The position numbers and the translations under genes are program-made. A stretch of DNA of 64,000 nt from Cryphonectria parasitica EP155 (taxonomy: Eukaryota > Ascomycota > Sordariomycetes > Diaporthales > Cryphonectriaceae): the NCBI RefSeq assembly GCF_011745365.1, contig NW_024468912.1:1240001-1304000 (forward strand). The letters run 5' to 3'. The notes under the pieces are model-generated. The model saw only the letters and a program-made list of their open reading frames with translations. It was not told the DNA's origin and made no database searches. The stretch's first letter is position 1. Every line of letters starts with the position of its first letter. This document shows positions 10,471 through 22,446 of this stretch, piece after piece.

Positions 10471-13400
10471 GAATTAGGGGCCAGTATCGCTTGTCGTGGC
10501 CTGGCAAGGCGGAGTAAGCAGAGCAAAGTGTAGGGATTTGAATGTCTGTCAACCTCACAGGCGCGAGACCTAGGCTCGAAGGCAAACTCCCACCCCAGAC
10601 AAGAGCTTGCTCTACAGAACCGAGGGCTGGCTATGGCGCTGTTCTTCGCCAAGATCTTTACGTGTACACACGGAGAACACAAATCTTGAGCATGTACTGA
10701 GGTTTGCGATCGGGATTCGCGCAGAGCACAAACAACGGGCGGCAAAGATGGTTGACGAAGTGGATGGTTTCGGGCGCGTGTCCAAGGCGGTATTCTGAGC
10801 TAGAGTGAGATACAGGTGTCGGAGGAAGAGTGTGGTATTGTAGATAACGCCATGTATCATGGGAGCTGCATGAAGGGGCACATTTAGGAGGTCATGCGGA
10901 GAAGCGGTGTACAGTACACGCATACTACGAGATCCACAGCTGCAATCCCTCTATCTTTTGAGGTCTCGGGTTTGCACCAATGTGGTTGTGTGAAAGAAGG
11001 GAGAGCAGACCCATTGATATGTATGACCTGCAGGAATTATAGGAGCAAATCTCACCAGCGTTTTATAATAGCACTTAGAAATTTAGTCGATCCACTTGCA
11101 CAAGAGAGAAATTCCGTCGCTAAGATCCGAATCACCGGTCGCACTTGGATCCCCCACCCAATTGTCAAGGTCGAGAAGCCTTCAATGCCTCGAATGCATA
11201 CTTAGGTACCACCGTGTTTGGAGTCCACCACTGCCAGGCATACTTGGTGTCAGGCCGTCGGCATTGACGTGGGGCCTTTGACAACGCACCGGCACTCGCA
11301 TACTTGACTACCCTTCTGGCCAAATGTGCGTCCAACTTCTACAGTCAAGCAAAAGAAAAAGAACAAAGCTGTCGATCACCTGATGGGAGACTTGCAGAAG
11401 TCGGAGCCAGTCTTGGGTACGCCCGTGCTTACAGTAGGCACACGCCAAATGGTTATACATGTAGCATGCAGTCAGTCCCAACGGCCTTTCCGTTTTCAAG
11501 GTTCACACTGCAGCCAGAAAAGAAATACTAACGGCTTTTATTCCCTCCATCTCGGCCGAGAAGATACTACACCGTTTCAAGTCCATTCTGCCATAGTTGG
11601 TTTTTGTGCCCCTGCTTTTCGGCACCTGACAGAGCGCGAAGTGGTTTTCGCGGATAAAATTGCATCTTGAATCGCTGCAAGTATTTATCCGAATCAAGTC
11701 GTGATTGTGAACAAGTGCCGGGTCTCGCTCTCACTTTTCATTTACAATGTTGGAACGGCTCTTCCGTGTAAGGCCGAGCTGTGGGCCACAAGCATTGCTG
11801 GCCATGGTCTTGCAATTGCAGTGGCGGCTCTTGGTTGAAAGAAGGATCACAGAGAGACCCTCAAAACACCTGCCAATGTGACCCTGACATTGCATGTGGG
11901 AGGAGCCTGGATTCCTACGGCTCCACTGATCTGTCGTCTTTTTCTCCGGCTTGTTTCTTCAGAGTCTACCTCAGCACAGTGAGTAGTTTGCAACATGGCA
12001 TTTTTTCATTGCCTGCTTACTTGCGCACTTCTGTGCAGTGCATGATGTCTTGGTGGTGAACATCTCTCTGCGCCTCTTGGAGTACGGAGAAGAACCACAC
12101 TTTGGTCTCTATCTATTCTTCGGCCAGTTTCCCCCCTACTGTCCACGGATATAGGTCCCACCCCGCCGTCATGCAGCCACGGAATACAAAAGCAACCCCA
12201 CCGGCAGTTTAGTCCCATCGCATGCATACCAACCTGCGGTCTCAACAACCAAATCTGACTCCAACACTTCGGAGAAGTGGGGATGATCGCTGTCTAGGCA
12301 TAAGACCGAGCCGTGGGAAAACTCTAGAAACACCAGAAATGGAGGCTTTGGGCCACGTAAGTTTCAAGTCAGGTGCAGATCACAGCAAGAAGTGCTTGAC
12401 GATGGCAAAGAAGAATGCTCATTCGTAGACTAAGACTTAGACAGATGCCCTTGAAGAAGTAAAAACACTATTTCAGCGCCACAGCCGCCCAAGTGAACAA
12501 ACCTCGAGGTCAGAACGACTTTTGCCGCTGTTAACAGAATCCGCGGGCCCCACGCTTACCAGTGTCGCATTCCGATACGTACATAAATACTACGCGAAGA
12601 TATTCAGACATTATCGGTCTCGGCCTCAGTGGGCGAACACACAACCTGCAAGGAGTTCAGCGGCTTTACTAGATTCAAGGACTCGGCAGGGTGGAGCTGG
12701 TGCTCCAGAGCGAGAGGAGGACCACCCCTCCAAAGGAGGTGGCCCTGCCCGGTACAGTGTCCCGAATTGGCAGCTAACAAAAATGCAGGTGCAAGACCTC
12801 CACGGTCGATCATGCATGGCAGCGCTGGATGCGGTTAGCGAGGAGGGCACTCGTTCGTGTGTAGTTACGAGTCTGCAAGAGCAGCAGCGCTTGGCAAGAA
12901 AGAAATGAAAAGAGGCGAGACTGTACGGCAAATCTCCGTATGTATGCCAAGCAACAGAGGAAGCGCACGCGAAAGCGCTGAGGAGACTGAAGTTTGCCTA
13001 TTTGAGGATGCATTCAAATAACAATCACAGTACGACTTTGATTATTCGTTAAGCTCGAGAATTTAACATTTGTGCATCAAAGTTCAGCCTGGTCACAATC
13101 TCGGCACTTGCCGAGCACACATGGACAAGACTCTCTGTGTGTGAATCAAGGTTTCCACCGTGGGTTTCTGTAAATACAAAGTGTGCCCCCGTGCGATTTT
13201 TGTGGACACACTCGTGACCCCCACGACGACCAGCGGTCGACGGAGATGTCTTGCAGATGCAAGGGTCGGCTTAGTATATGGGATGTGCCACACCACTGTC
13301 GAACTTTTCCAACGTAACCTTGAGAGACGCATGCTGCATGTTGATAAGACCAATCATCAACTTGCCGCACAACCAACCCTCCCCGGAGGTCCATCAATGC

Positions 13401-13747
13401 TCTCGTACCTGCTCTCTATGTCCACAGCCGAGCCCGCAATCTTCTTCTTTAAAAATATGTCGGACCTCATGTACAGACCTAGGAAGTCTTCCCGTTCCGA
13501 TGTGCATTTTTGCTGCAGTCTTGAGCGACGGATGGGTGCTGGCACTCCTCAACAGAACAAAAGATCTGGTCTTGAGGTTTACGCAGAAGCTGATATGAGA
13601 CGTCTGTACACGGTCACACTCTTGGTTTCGTGACCTGGTGTCTCTTGTGTTGATTTTTTTTCTTCTGCTTTTGCTACCATCGTCACACGCACTTTCAAAC
13701 CCCGTCAGACCGCGCTGCTGGGGACTGAGCCAGTGAATTCACTCACA
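10471..13747. other. 3.3-kb gene-free interval
   Basis: Six-frame reading shows only short frames without motif, signal peptide or conserved splice pattern. The base composition is mixed and not strongly AT-rich, so there is no obvious repeat-induced decay. The last few hundred bases are the promoter of the Pth11-like receptor. Nothing else could be supported here. Confidence 0.5.
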
Positions 13748-15279
13748 ATGGGAGACAATCGCGGTCCTCAGCTGGAGGGCGTGGTCCTCAGCTTCTTCAT
13801 CCTCTGCTTCATCACCGTGTCCCTTCGTTCGTATACCATGGGGTTCATACTCAAGCGTTTCTACCTGGAAGACTATCTAGCTATCCTAGCACTTGTATGA
13901 GACACCGATTTCTCTTTATCGTCCTGACGTGGTTCTCTAGAAGCCCAACAGATACAGACAAGTCAACCACGATAGCCCAAACCAGTCTCAACTGCTAACA
14001 AAGAGACCTTCCCTCACAGCTGATCTACATTTCATTCGCCACGCTGGCGTTGATTAGTATCGGCCACGGCCTGGGGAAACACGAGGAGGACGTGGCCCCA
14101 ACAGCCCGTCCTATCGCGACCAAATACTGCTTTCTCGCAGCCGTCGTCTACATCGCCCTATCCTACCTGGTAAAAGTCATCGTCGGCCTCTTTCTCGTCC
14201 GTATATGCTCAGGTAGGCTTCCTACCTTCGCCATCTTCTCTCCCCCATTCCGTACGATGCACCAAAAAAAGCTGACAGTCTGGCTGGCTCTTCTCCGCCC
14301 CACCTTCTTCAAAGCCTCCCACCAGAAATGGCAGCGCATCAGCATCTGGACCATGCTCGTAGTCGTAGGGCTCTTCTACGGCGCCTACTTCTTCATCGCC
14401 ATCTTTGCCTGCCAGCCCGTCGAGTACGTCTGGACGCGTGACGACCCTGTCCCGCCCACGAGCGGCCAGTGCAACCCTTCAGTCGCGGCGACGTCCATCA
14501 GCTACATCGCCACCGTGCTGAACTGCGTGGCGGACTGGATGCTGGCGATCTTGCCGGCCACAGTGGTTTGGAAGGCTAGGCTGGATAGTAGAACCAAGAT
14601 CTCTATCTGTGTAATACTGGCCATCGGATCAATGTGAGTAAAATCAAAATCATGACAGAAAATGGGAACCCCACCCATCCATCCATGCATCTTCTTTTTG
14701 GTTGCAAAAACACCTTTTCGCAATCTAACCACGGCAAGCAGCGCCTCCATCGCAACCATCATACGCGTCTTCTACGCCAAGGAACTCGTCCAGCATGACG
14801 ACTACCTGTACGAGTTCACCCCATTGGCGACATGGAGCACGATCGAGGTCGGCACCGCCCTGACCGCGTCGTCCCTGGCGACCCTCAAACCCTTGTTCCG
14901 GAAATTTACCGCCATCTTCTCCACGACGCGCACGTCGTCCAGCTATGGTCCGCAGTCGGGGCAGGGCTCGCGGAAGCTGTATTATTATGGAAGGCAGTCG
15001 GGTCGCAGGATGAGTGCTGCTGTTTCTGCCAAGAGACAGTCTAGCCTTAATGGTGGTGCCTCCTATGCGACGAGGAAAGTGTCTCTGCCCTCAAGTAACA
15101 AAAATACTTGTGAGCAGGTTACGATATCGCTGCCCATACAGGCACGATGGCACTACCGAAATTGCAGTGATGAGATCGAGATGGTTCCGGGTAGTCCGTC
15201 CTCAGGTGATCTTTCACCTGGGAGTCGCAAGGCTGTTTACTTCAAAAGATGGGCAGATGACGACGACGACATGGTTTGA
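13748..15279 (+). CDS. Pth11-like rhodopsin-domain integral membrane protein
   Basis: 398 aa in four exons (13748-13894, 14020-14212, 14315-14633, 14742-15279). The seven-helix fungal rhodopsin domain shows its usual landmarks: an N-terminal helix (GVVLSFFILCFITVSLRSY), YLEDYLAILAL, the helix YIALSYLVKVIVGLFLVRICS, then HQKWQRISIWTMLVVVGLFYGAYFFIAIFACQPVEYVW, the Cys-Asn pair GQCNPS, and the ADWMLAILPATVVWKARLDSRTKISI helix. The last helix is followed by WSTIEVGTALTASSLATLKPLFRKF, a family signature, and a Ser-rich cytoplasmic tail. Family members include receptors for surface or plant cues (Pth11 of rice blast), but no CFEM domain precedes this one. The second intron is 102 bp and open in frame. 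Confidence 0.9.
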
Positions 15280-15568
15280 ATACTGAATGGATTTCTCTGA
15301 CTTGAAATAACTCGTACTTTTCCTGGTTCCGCGTCAATTTCGGATTTGGCTGCACTTGTGTGACACTGTTCATCCTTGAACAACTCCCACCATTCTTGTG
15401 TGCATGAAACCGTGCATCCAAACAGTAGCTGAGACCGCGCCCTGCTGATAACACTGGCCACCAATCAAACCACACCCGCCTTTTTACCTCTTCTTTTTCT
15501 TCTTTTCTTTCCCTCTTACCATTTTCTTTTGAGATGAAGCCTCGGTCCTAGCCTTGCGGGATACTGCC

Positions 15569-17149
15569 TCAAGCGCCTCTCCTTCTGCTGCGCCTGCGTT
15601 CCTCGTCTTGACGGTCGCGCTGAGCCCAATGGGCATTCAGCCTCGCAATTCTCTCCTCCTCCTCAGGAGGCATGGTGCCAAAGACCTCCTTGAGCGCGAT
15701 GGCGAACCGCAGGTGGGGCGGGACAGCGCTCTCATCCCCAGCCAGGTATGCCGGGTTCAGCCAGAATGCGTACTCCGTTGGGAACCGGAACCTGTTCTGC
15801 GTGCGGCCCCACAGATCATAGTTGAGACGGTTGGGGAATCCACAGCGCCAGACGGAGGAGTGTTCGGGGTAGCACAGGTAGCGATGACGCTCCTGGATCA
15901 TCTCTCCCTTCTCGACGCGGTCCAGGGCGCCTGTATTTTCATCGCGGATGGCGTGGTAAAATGTGCCGATCTGGTCGCGGACGAAGCAGATGCGCTGCAG
16001 TTTGGGGAGCGTGTTGAAGAAGACGGTGGCGGCCGCGGCGCGGTCGATGTTCTTGGGGTGCTTCTCGATGCAGCGGCTGTGCTTGATGGCCCAATCGATC
16101 TCGGATATGGGGTGAAGCATCTGCTCGGTGCTGGCATGGACCTCGTCATCGCTGATGGCCTGCTGATCGGTGATGTCGAGCTGCTCCAGGGAGCGCATGT
16201 CGCGGACAAGCGCGGCAATCTCGGTGACGGGACCCTTGAGTAGGCCGCACAGCGCAAAGTGCTTGACCTGCTGCATGGTGTGGCAGAGCTGGCGCAGCTT
16301 GGGTGGGCGGCGGCCGTCGGGGGCTGTGAGGCCCTTGAACACATCTACCTCGATGTCGCTCTTCAGGAAGCTCGTGGGGTGAGCACGGTGCATGACGTAT
16401 TCGAGGTTGCGCAGCTTCTCGAGGGCGAGGCTCTGAGGGCGCAGGTCGTGAGTATCGTAGTCGAGCCAGAGGCGCTCCATGTTGAGGTAGGGCCAGGTGA
16501 GGAACTGGAAGTCCCAGGAGTGACTACCCCAGGGACAGGAGAGCTCCAGCTGGCGGACCTTGAAAACCAGGAAGTCCATACCCCAGCGGCGCCACTTTAG
16601 AAGAAGGGATCGGACGTCATTGAGCACAGTGTAGGTGGGATCTTGCTTCTCGAGCACGTAGCGCATGGTGGTGGGCCACTGCATGTAGCTGAGCAGCTCG
16701 ATAAAATCCTGGCCGGCGTAAGGCTTGTGGGGGTTGGGGGTTCGACCGAGAGAGATGGTGAACTTTTCCATGTGTTGCAGCCAGTTGTAGGTGGGCAGGC
16801 CGACAAGGGCCTCGTGTGTGTCCCTGAGCTTGTCCTCTCGTGTGGCTTCGCTGGCGTCATTGATGCAGATGCTCTGGAACAAAATGGGAGCAGTGAGCCG
16901 GCGGAAGTGTTGGTTAACAAGGGTAAGGTCGCGGAGGGAGCCGCCGAGGAGGACTCGCTCATCACGACGAACGTGTCGGCCGAGAATACCATTGTCAGGC
17001 TTGGATCTGCGAGGGACGTCATTGAGACAATGTCGAATGATCTTTAGCTGGACCTCGACTGGTAGGTCCATCAGAGATAGCTCATCAGGAGCATCGGCGT
17101 TGGTGGGGTCCAGCTTTATAGCTGCAAGGCTGTGGCTGATGTCCTCCAT
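15569..17149 (-). CDS. F-box-like protein
   Basis: 526 aa with no intron. The start at 17149 (MEDISHSLAAIKLDP) is preferred over an upstream in-frame Met because the extra residues are unlike the rest. An F-box-like segment sits at about residues 27-85: LSLMDLPVEVQLKIIRHCL, then LRDLTLVNQHFRRLTAPILFQSICI. This is the usual fungal arrangement in which the F-box binds Skp1 of an SCF ubiquitin ligase. The remainder is a long helical/leucine-rich region (KLRQLCHTMQQVKHFALCGL, MRSLEQLDITD) compatible with substrate-binding repeats. The C-terminus is a run of Arg and Glu. Tail-to-tail with the receptor gene, 289 bp apart. The target protein is unknown. Confidence 0.8.
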   Translation of the reverse strand: MEDISHSLAAIKLDPTNADAPDELSLMDLPVEVQLKIIRHCLNDVPRRSKPDNGILGRHVRRDERVLLGGSLRDLTLVNQHFRRLTAPILFQSICINDASEATREDKLRDTHEALVGLPTYNWLQHMEKFTISLGRTPNPHKPYAGQDFIELLSYMQWPTTMRYVLEKQDPTYTVLNDVRSLLLKWRRWGMDFLVFKVRQLELSCPWGSHSWDFQFLTWPYLNMERLWLDYDTHDLRPQSLALEKLRNLEYVMHRAHPTSFLKSDIEVDVFKGLTAPDGRRPPKLRQLCHTMQQVKHFALCGLLKGPVTEIAALVRDMRSLEQLDITDQQAISDDEVHASTEQMLHPISEIDWAIKHSRCIEKHPKNIDRAAAATVFFNTLPKLQRICFVRDQIGTFYHAIRDENTGALDRVEKGEMIQERHRYLCYPEHSSVWRCGFPNRLNYDLWGRTQNRFRFPTEYAFWLNPAYLAGDESAVPPHLRFAIALKEVFGTMPPEEEERIARLNAHWAQRDRQDEERRRSRRRGA

Positions 17150-18310
17150 CTCGAATCTGGATGTTGGAAAGCAAGCAGAGGAACACAAAAGAGAAGAAGA
17201 GATGATGAAAAGAGTAAGTGGACTCGATGCTCTTTGGTGTGCTGATTTGGTGCCTTAGGCTCAGTCTCAAGACTGAAAACAGAATTTCGCGCGGCAAGAT
17301 GGGAGAGGCCTAAAGAGAAAGGGAAAGAGGGAAAAGGAAAAGAGGATGCCTGGTCAGACAAGTGAAGTTGGCACAGATTATGTCGTAAAATCCGTACCCA
17401 GGAAGTGCTTGTGCTCCGCTTTTCTGAGGTTATCATGTGAAAGATTAGAGAAATATTGTCATAGCAACAGTGAGTGACTGCCAAACAAAGTTGTTAATGT
17501 AGTCGACATCAGATGATTCATATCAAAGGTTAGGCTTTATGGTCCAGTCGTTCCTTCCTTTTCACCTTCGTGGCATATATGGACAAAAACGACACCATAT
17601 GGGAAGAAGATACTTCTTGGGTTTGTAAATATTCTGTTCTTTCATTGAAATCCCTTGACCTTGTTAGCATGATGCCAGGAAGCCACTTCAATTTGAGTGA
17701 AAAACCTCTCAAGACTCCCTCAGATGAATAGAGAAAATTGTTTGACAGATTACTGGCTCAAAGTCATCCGAGGTTCAGATCAAGATAACTACTAATTAAA
17801 TCAAATAGTCCTGGTCACCCTGTCATGGATATGCACTGTGTATCGCCTTCCCTTGGATGTGGTAGACAAAGTGCAGATAAAGCTTGCTGGTGCATGTCCT
17901 TGTCCTGGGATAAAGTACCTGACCGAGAACTCATGCTCGTCAAAGTATCCTCTAGAATCTATTTGGAATCATGCAATAGACAGTTTAGGGACAAGGAACA
18001 TGCAAACAGAAACTGAGAAGTTAGATTTCACGGGGATTGGACCAATAACCTCCCTGCAAGCACATCGAGTGCGAAGCTGACGTGATACTACATCGTGAGA
18101 CATCTAATAGCCCTACTGATCCGGTGATTTAGATGTATAAGGGGCATTCACTGAATGTCCAAGTGCCCGGACCTTAAAGCGTCAGAAGACTGAGATGTAG
18201 CTTCACAAATGGCTAGTCAGCTTGAGCTGTCCTGTGACATCGATTCATTGACAAGGCTATATATACATAACAAAGTCTATAATGTCACCTATACACCTTG
18301 CTTCTATCTT
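17150..18310. other. Intergenic, no gene seen
   Basis: Upstream of the F-box gene and downstream of the GPI-protein gene. A purine-rich patch at 17310-17345 fits the F-box 5' leader. The remainder is AT-rich with short unconserved frames. Confidence 0.5.
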
Positions 18311-19527
18311 TCAGATGATGAACATCAGGCACATGAAAGCAGCACTTGGCCGCCAACCCGTCATGGGACTTAATACCCTGGCAGCACTTTGGCTGGTGGA
18401 GAATGGCCCAGCGCCGTTTTGGGTCGGGGTCCCAACCGCACCTGTTGTACCAGTCACAGTCACTGCCACAGTCGTGTTCTCGATATCTGCCGTGATAGTG
18501 TAGACAGTAGAGTAGTAATGGTTCGTATATGAGAATACCGTCCCGGACGGTGGAGCCGAGACCGTTCCCGCAATGTTTGAAAGTGATGCGGTGCCGTTCT
18601 CAGGCATATTGTCTGGCGTGTAGAAAGTGCCGTACGCAGGGCTGGTGAAGTTCAGGTCCGTATTACAAGCATAGGCATTTAGAAAAGGCGCACAGGTGGA
18701 CCAGGGCTGGTCAAAACTGGCTAAAGACATGAAGATGTTGTTGATGCCAATGAAGGCAGGGTCTGTGCCGGGACAGATGTCGTAGAATCTGAAGGGTTCC
18801 TGTTCAGTCTCTTCGTTCATAATGTCTCGTGTGGGATCATAAGATACACGCACGCCGACAGAGCGCCACTTTCACCACAGCAAGCGCAGGCTGCCTCTTC
18901 ATCCGCTGTCGTGACAGGATCAGTGCCTGCATCGCTGAGAGCCGCACTGCTAACAGCCGTCGCGCAGTCGGCGCCCTCTGCCTCGCTATTGTCGATTGCC
19001 ATGTATAGAGTGCCAAGGTTGCAAGAGCAAGAGTCGGGAGCACCGCTTGGAAAAGGAAAAAAGGGTATACCCGCTGTTCGGATGTCGAGTGCGCACTCCG
19101 AGATATACTGGATGGCATATTCTTGGTATTCACATTCGTAGACCTAAATTATCACGAATTCTCATCAGCCTCGGCACCCATCAACGTGGGCCGTGAACCC
19201 AAGTTGGTGAAGAAGGAAGGTTGTAAGGAGGTGACAAACCTTGTTCCAACATGATGCCATGTAGCAATTCATCATCTCGGAATAGTATACACAATTACAA
19301 GCGGTGAGTGCTGTCTGGCTGTCAGCTTGCTCAGCCACGGCGTTGCAAGCCTCAGCTTTGATAGACGCGGTGTCAGCACAAACGAGGTACGAAGGGCCAT
19401 CATGGCAATTTGTGTCAGTCAAGTTGTATGTGTGAGTGATGTTTGTGAGAGAAGATAAGTCCAAACCAGTGGCCAGCGGGTAGGAGGATGGACGCATCGT
19501 GAGCTCTTGAGTGCTCGGAATTCGCAT
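18311..19527 (-). CDS. Cys-rich, Thr/Ser-rich putative GPI-anchored surface protein
   Basis: Exons 19527-19240, 19143-18854 and 18788-18311 join to 351 aa. The central domain is cysteine-rich (TACNCVYYSEMMNCYMASCWNK-VYECEYQ, then SCSCNLGTLY and ACACCGES) and resembles secreted fungal Cys-rich proteins. A Thr/Val-rich stretch follows (TITADIENTTVAVTVTGTTG), then a small-residue site and a hydrophobic C-terminus (PSAAFMCLMFII), typical of a GPI-anchor signal. The amino end is uncertain: no signal peptide precedes the chosen Met, and a 30-bp T-rich tract lies just upstream, so an upstream exon or a frame slip there may supply the leader. The family function is unknown. Confidence 0.68.
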
Positions 19528-19837
19528 AGACAAAAAGTTCGCTCTCGAAGACGACAAAAAAAACAAAAAAAACAAAAAAAAAACCGGACGAGGCAGGGGA
19601 CTTTATCACAAAGCCTCCGAGAAATACACTGACCTCAGTTGGCCGGATGGTGCCTGCCATCTCAGTGCAGTTTGCGCCTCGTCATGAAGGGAAGGCGCAA
19701 CTTGAGCTTAAAGCTGGACGCGAAGTACTTTTCCACGATGAAGTAAAAATATGACAAGTCGACAAGAGTCTCACACACGATCTTGGACAAGTACAATTCC
19801 TATCCAATTGACAAATTACCTGGGTATCCTATTCCAT
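19528..19837. other. Short intergenic with A/T homopolymer tract
   Basis: Contains A runs interrupted by C near 19554-19582 (T-rich on the GPI-protein coding strand). It may hide the first exon of that gene; no exon could be chosen with confidence. Confidence 0.5.
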
Positions 19838-22446
19838 TTAAACAGCCATGCCAATGCCCTCCCGTATCTCATACACAGAAACTCCACCATCCACACCTCC
19901 CACGAACAATTTGTTCCCGTCACCTGAAAATGACAGGTCGGTCACCTTACTCAGATCTGCAGCCAACAACTCCAGTCCGCCGCCTCCCACGGTCACAGAA
20001 CATGAATCTGACTTGCTCGACGACCGGGCGCTTCGTCTTGTCTCGAATGACCTGCCACTAATGTGGCTACCCCGCAAGCTGGCCTCGTCTGTCTTACCGC
20101 CCACGCCGTCCAGCCGCCAGAGCTCTCTACCACCTCTAATGGCATCGAGGACCACCAGCGCGCCGTCACCGCTCCCTTTGCCGCCAGGGTCACAGTACGC
20201 CACGAATCTGCAGTCGGGAGAGATGCACGCACGCACGGCTGGGATAGGATACACGCGAGTCTTGTCCTGGGCGCCGCCAAAGTCCCAGACCAGTACGATG
20301 CGTTGGGTCACTGAGACGGGTTCGACCTGCCACATGCCCGGCTTGCCGATGGTGCGGAACTTGGCAGCCTCCCATATGGACACCGAGAAGCTGCCGTACG
20401 TGGCGAGCAGGAGCGGGAGGGAGTTTTCCAGCTCGGGATGACTGCGTGGCTCATGGTAGCGGTAGGGCTCGTGGAGCCGTGTATTGCTGTCGAGCTGCCA
20501 TGCCATGAGCAGCCCGGCGTGAGCTGGTGGCGGGGCGCCTGGACGAGGCGGTCGTGGGCCGGCGGCGGCGACGAGGAGAGGACCCGTTGCCGAGTATGCC
20601 AGTTCGGGGAGCTTGGGCGTGTGCGGTAGCCCTGACCTGCGCAGCTCGATCGTGCGGGCTTTGCCAAAGGGCTTCTTCGAGGACGATGCCGGGGCTGCTG
20701 GGTAGAGTTTGATGGCATCCTCGTCTTCGCGGTAGGCGGCCAGCGGATACCACCGTGACTCGTACATGTCACCTCTGGCAGAGGCCCAGCGGTAGGCTTC
20801 GGTGATTGTTTGGACCTTTTTGTGTTTCGCCCAGTCCCAGATCTCGAGGGTGTGGCCGAAATTCGTAGCGATGGCAGCGAGGTTGAGGGTTTCAGAGAGG
20901 ATGGTGTGGGAGCGGATGAAGAACTCGCGTGAGCGTGCTTGGACCTGCACATAAAAGGGGACCTTGATGGTAGATATGTGTGTGCCGGAAAACAGGTCCC
21001 AGATTTTGACATGAAACTTGCCATGGCGACTGGCGAGGATGGTTGATGTTGGTGAGGTATCGAAGGCATTGACGCCGCCGCTGTTAGCCTCCTTGTCTTT
21101 CGTCTCTAGTTGGCGAAGAGGGATGATATCGAAGACCGGTGAGACCTCCTCAAGGGCTGTGACGGGTCTTGCGTTTGTTGCTGCTGATGATGATGAGGCT
21201 GCTGATGCTGTTGCTGGCGGCGGCGGCGGATGCGAGTAAGAACTCGATCGAGGAGCCGGTGTAGGATACGAGCCCTGAGAGGACGCGGAGAGACGTGTGG
21301 GTGCCGAGCTTAGTGAGGAGTACTTGGAGTCCTGAGTAACATCTGATGATACACTGGACCGTGTCTTGGGCGGGATATGAGGTGTGCGCGGCGAGGTGGA
21401 CAGACCAGAGGGGCCTGGCCTCAATGGCGACCTCACTGGAGGTATCGGCGGCAAGGATTTGGTGGGTGGAGGAGAGGCTGGGGGGAAGAGGCTGTAGATG
21501 GGAGCTGGGCGCTGTGTGGAGCCTCGTAGGCCTCTGTTGGTGTTCAGTCGAGGCTGCGGCGGGCTCATGTGAGACCCAGGCTTGAGTGAGATGTCTTCGT
21601 CCTTGATCGTCTCGAGAGGTCGGAGAGGCAGATTCAGGGCTGCCTCAAATGTGATGGGTTCTTCAGGTCGTTGTGCCATGGCATCAGGGATTGAATCTCG
21701 CTGGTCGAAACTGCTGCGTATGGAGGATGATCGTCTGAAAGACTTGGCCATGTCTTGGACGGAGGGTGTGGTTGGGGTGCTTTTAGGGGAGGGGGCATCT
21801 TCACTGGAGTAAGTCGAAGTGCGGTGGTCAGTGACCCAGTAACTCTCCACCGCGTCCAGGCAGCTAACAAGCAACGCGTCTAGACGTGACATATCCGGCA
21901 TCAACTCTCGCCTCAGCCGCCCCAGTTCGTTATCTGCCTGTTCAATCGAGGCTCTGAATACCAAAGGTCAGTAAAAACTTCACCTCCCACATTCACATTC
22001 ACATGGGCCATCCATGAAGGGAGGGGCCGCTTCAACCAGCCTCAGGGTTCGACTCACGACTCCGTAGCCCTGGCCACTACGCCGACTGTCCTCCTACATG
22101 CCTCCAGAGCCATCTTCAACTCACGAACCTCCACAGGGGCGTCCGAGAGAGCCCAGCGCCCACTGCGATGCGAACCCGTCCCGCATTCGGACAGCACGGC
22201 ATCAAAGCGTTTGCAGATGTCAGCGCAGCTTCGAACGACCCACACAACCGAGGACTGCAGCTCGGCAGGCACGCCGATGGTCCGAATCCGGGTGAGCAGG
22301 CCGGTCAGAGCGAAGAGCTCGAAGAGCACGGGCTCCAGGTCCTCCTGTGCGGGTGCAACGTCTCTCACGAAGCCATTGACGATGGTGGTGGTCCGGTCGG
22401 CCTCCGCGAGCGCCGCGGCGGTCGACGCCAGAAGCACCCCGTCCAT
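19838..22446 (-). CDS. Large WD40-like protein with disordered middle
   Basis: 834 aa in two exons (22446-22058, 21953-19838) separated by a 104-bp intron. The first 190 residues are helical (MDGVLLASTAAALAEADRTTTIVNGF ... ELKMALEACRRTVGVVA). Residues about 190-400 are Pro/Ser-rich and disordered (repeated SPPPTKSLPPIPP type motifs). The C-terminal half forms degenerate WD40 blades: ILASRHGKFHVKIWDLFSG, LNLAAIATNFGHTLEIWDWAKHKK, LLLATYGSFSVSIWEAAKFR, and a last blade KVTDLSFSGDGNKLFVGGVDGGVSVYEI. No catalytic motif is present; WD40 propellers act as interaction platforms. A conserved fungal protein of unknown role. Confidence 0.8.

Noticed and set aside
12522..12908. 128-aa plus-strand open frame
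   Set aside because: No motif, conserved neighbour or splice signal; ordinary chance open frame.
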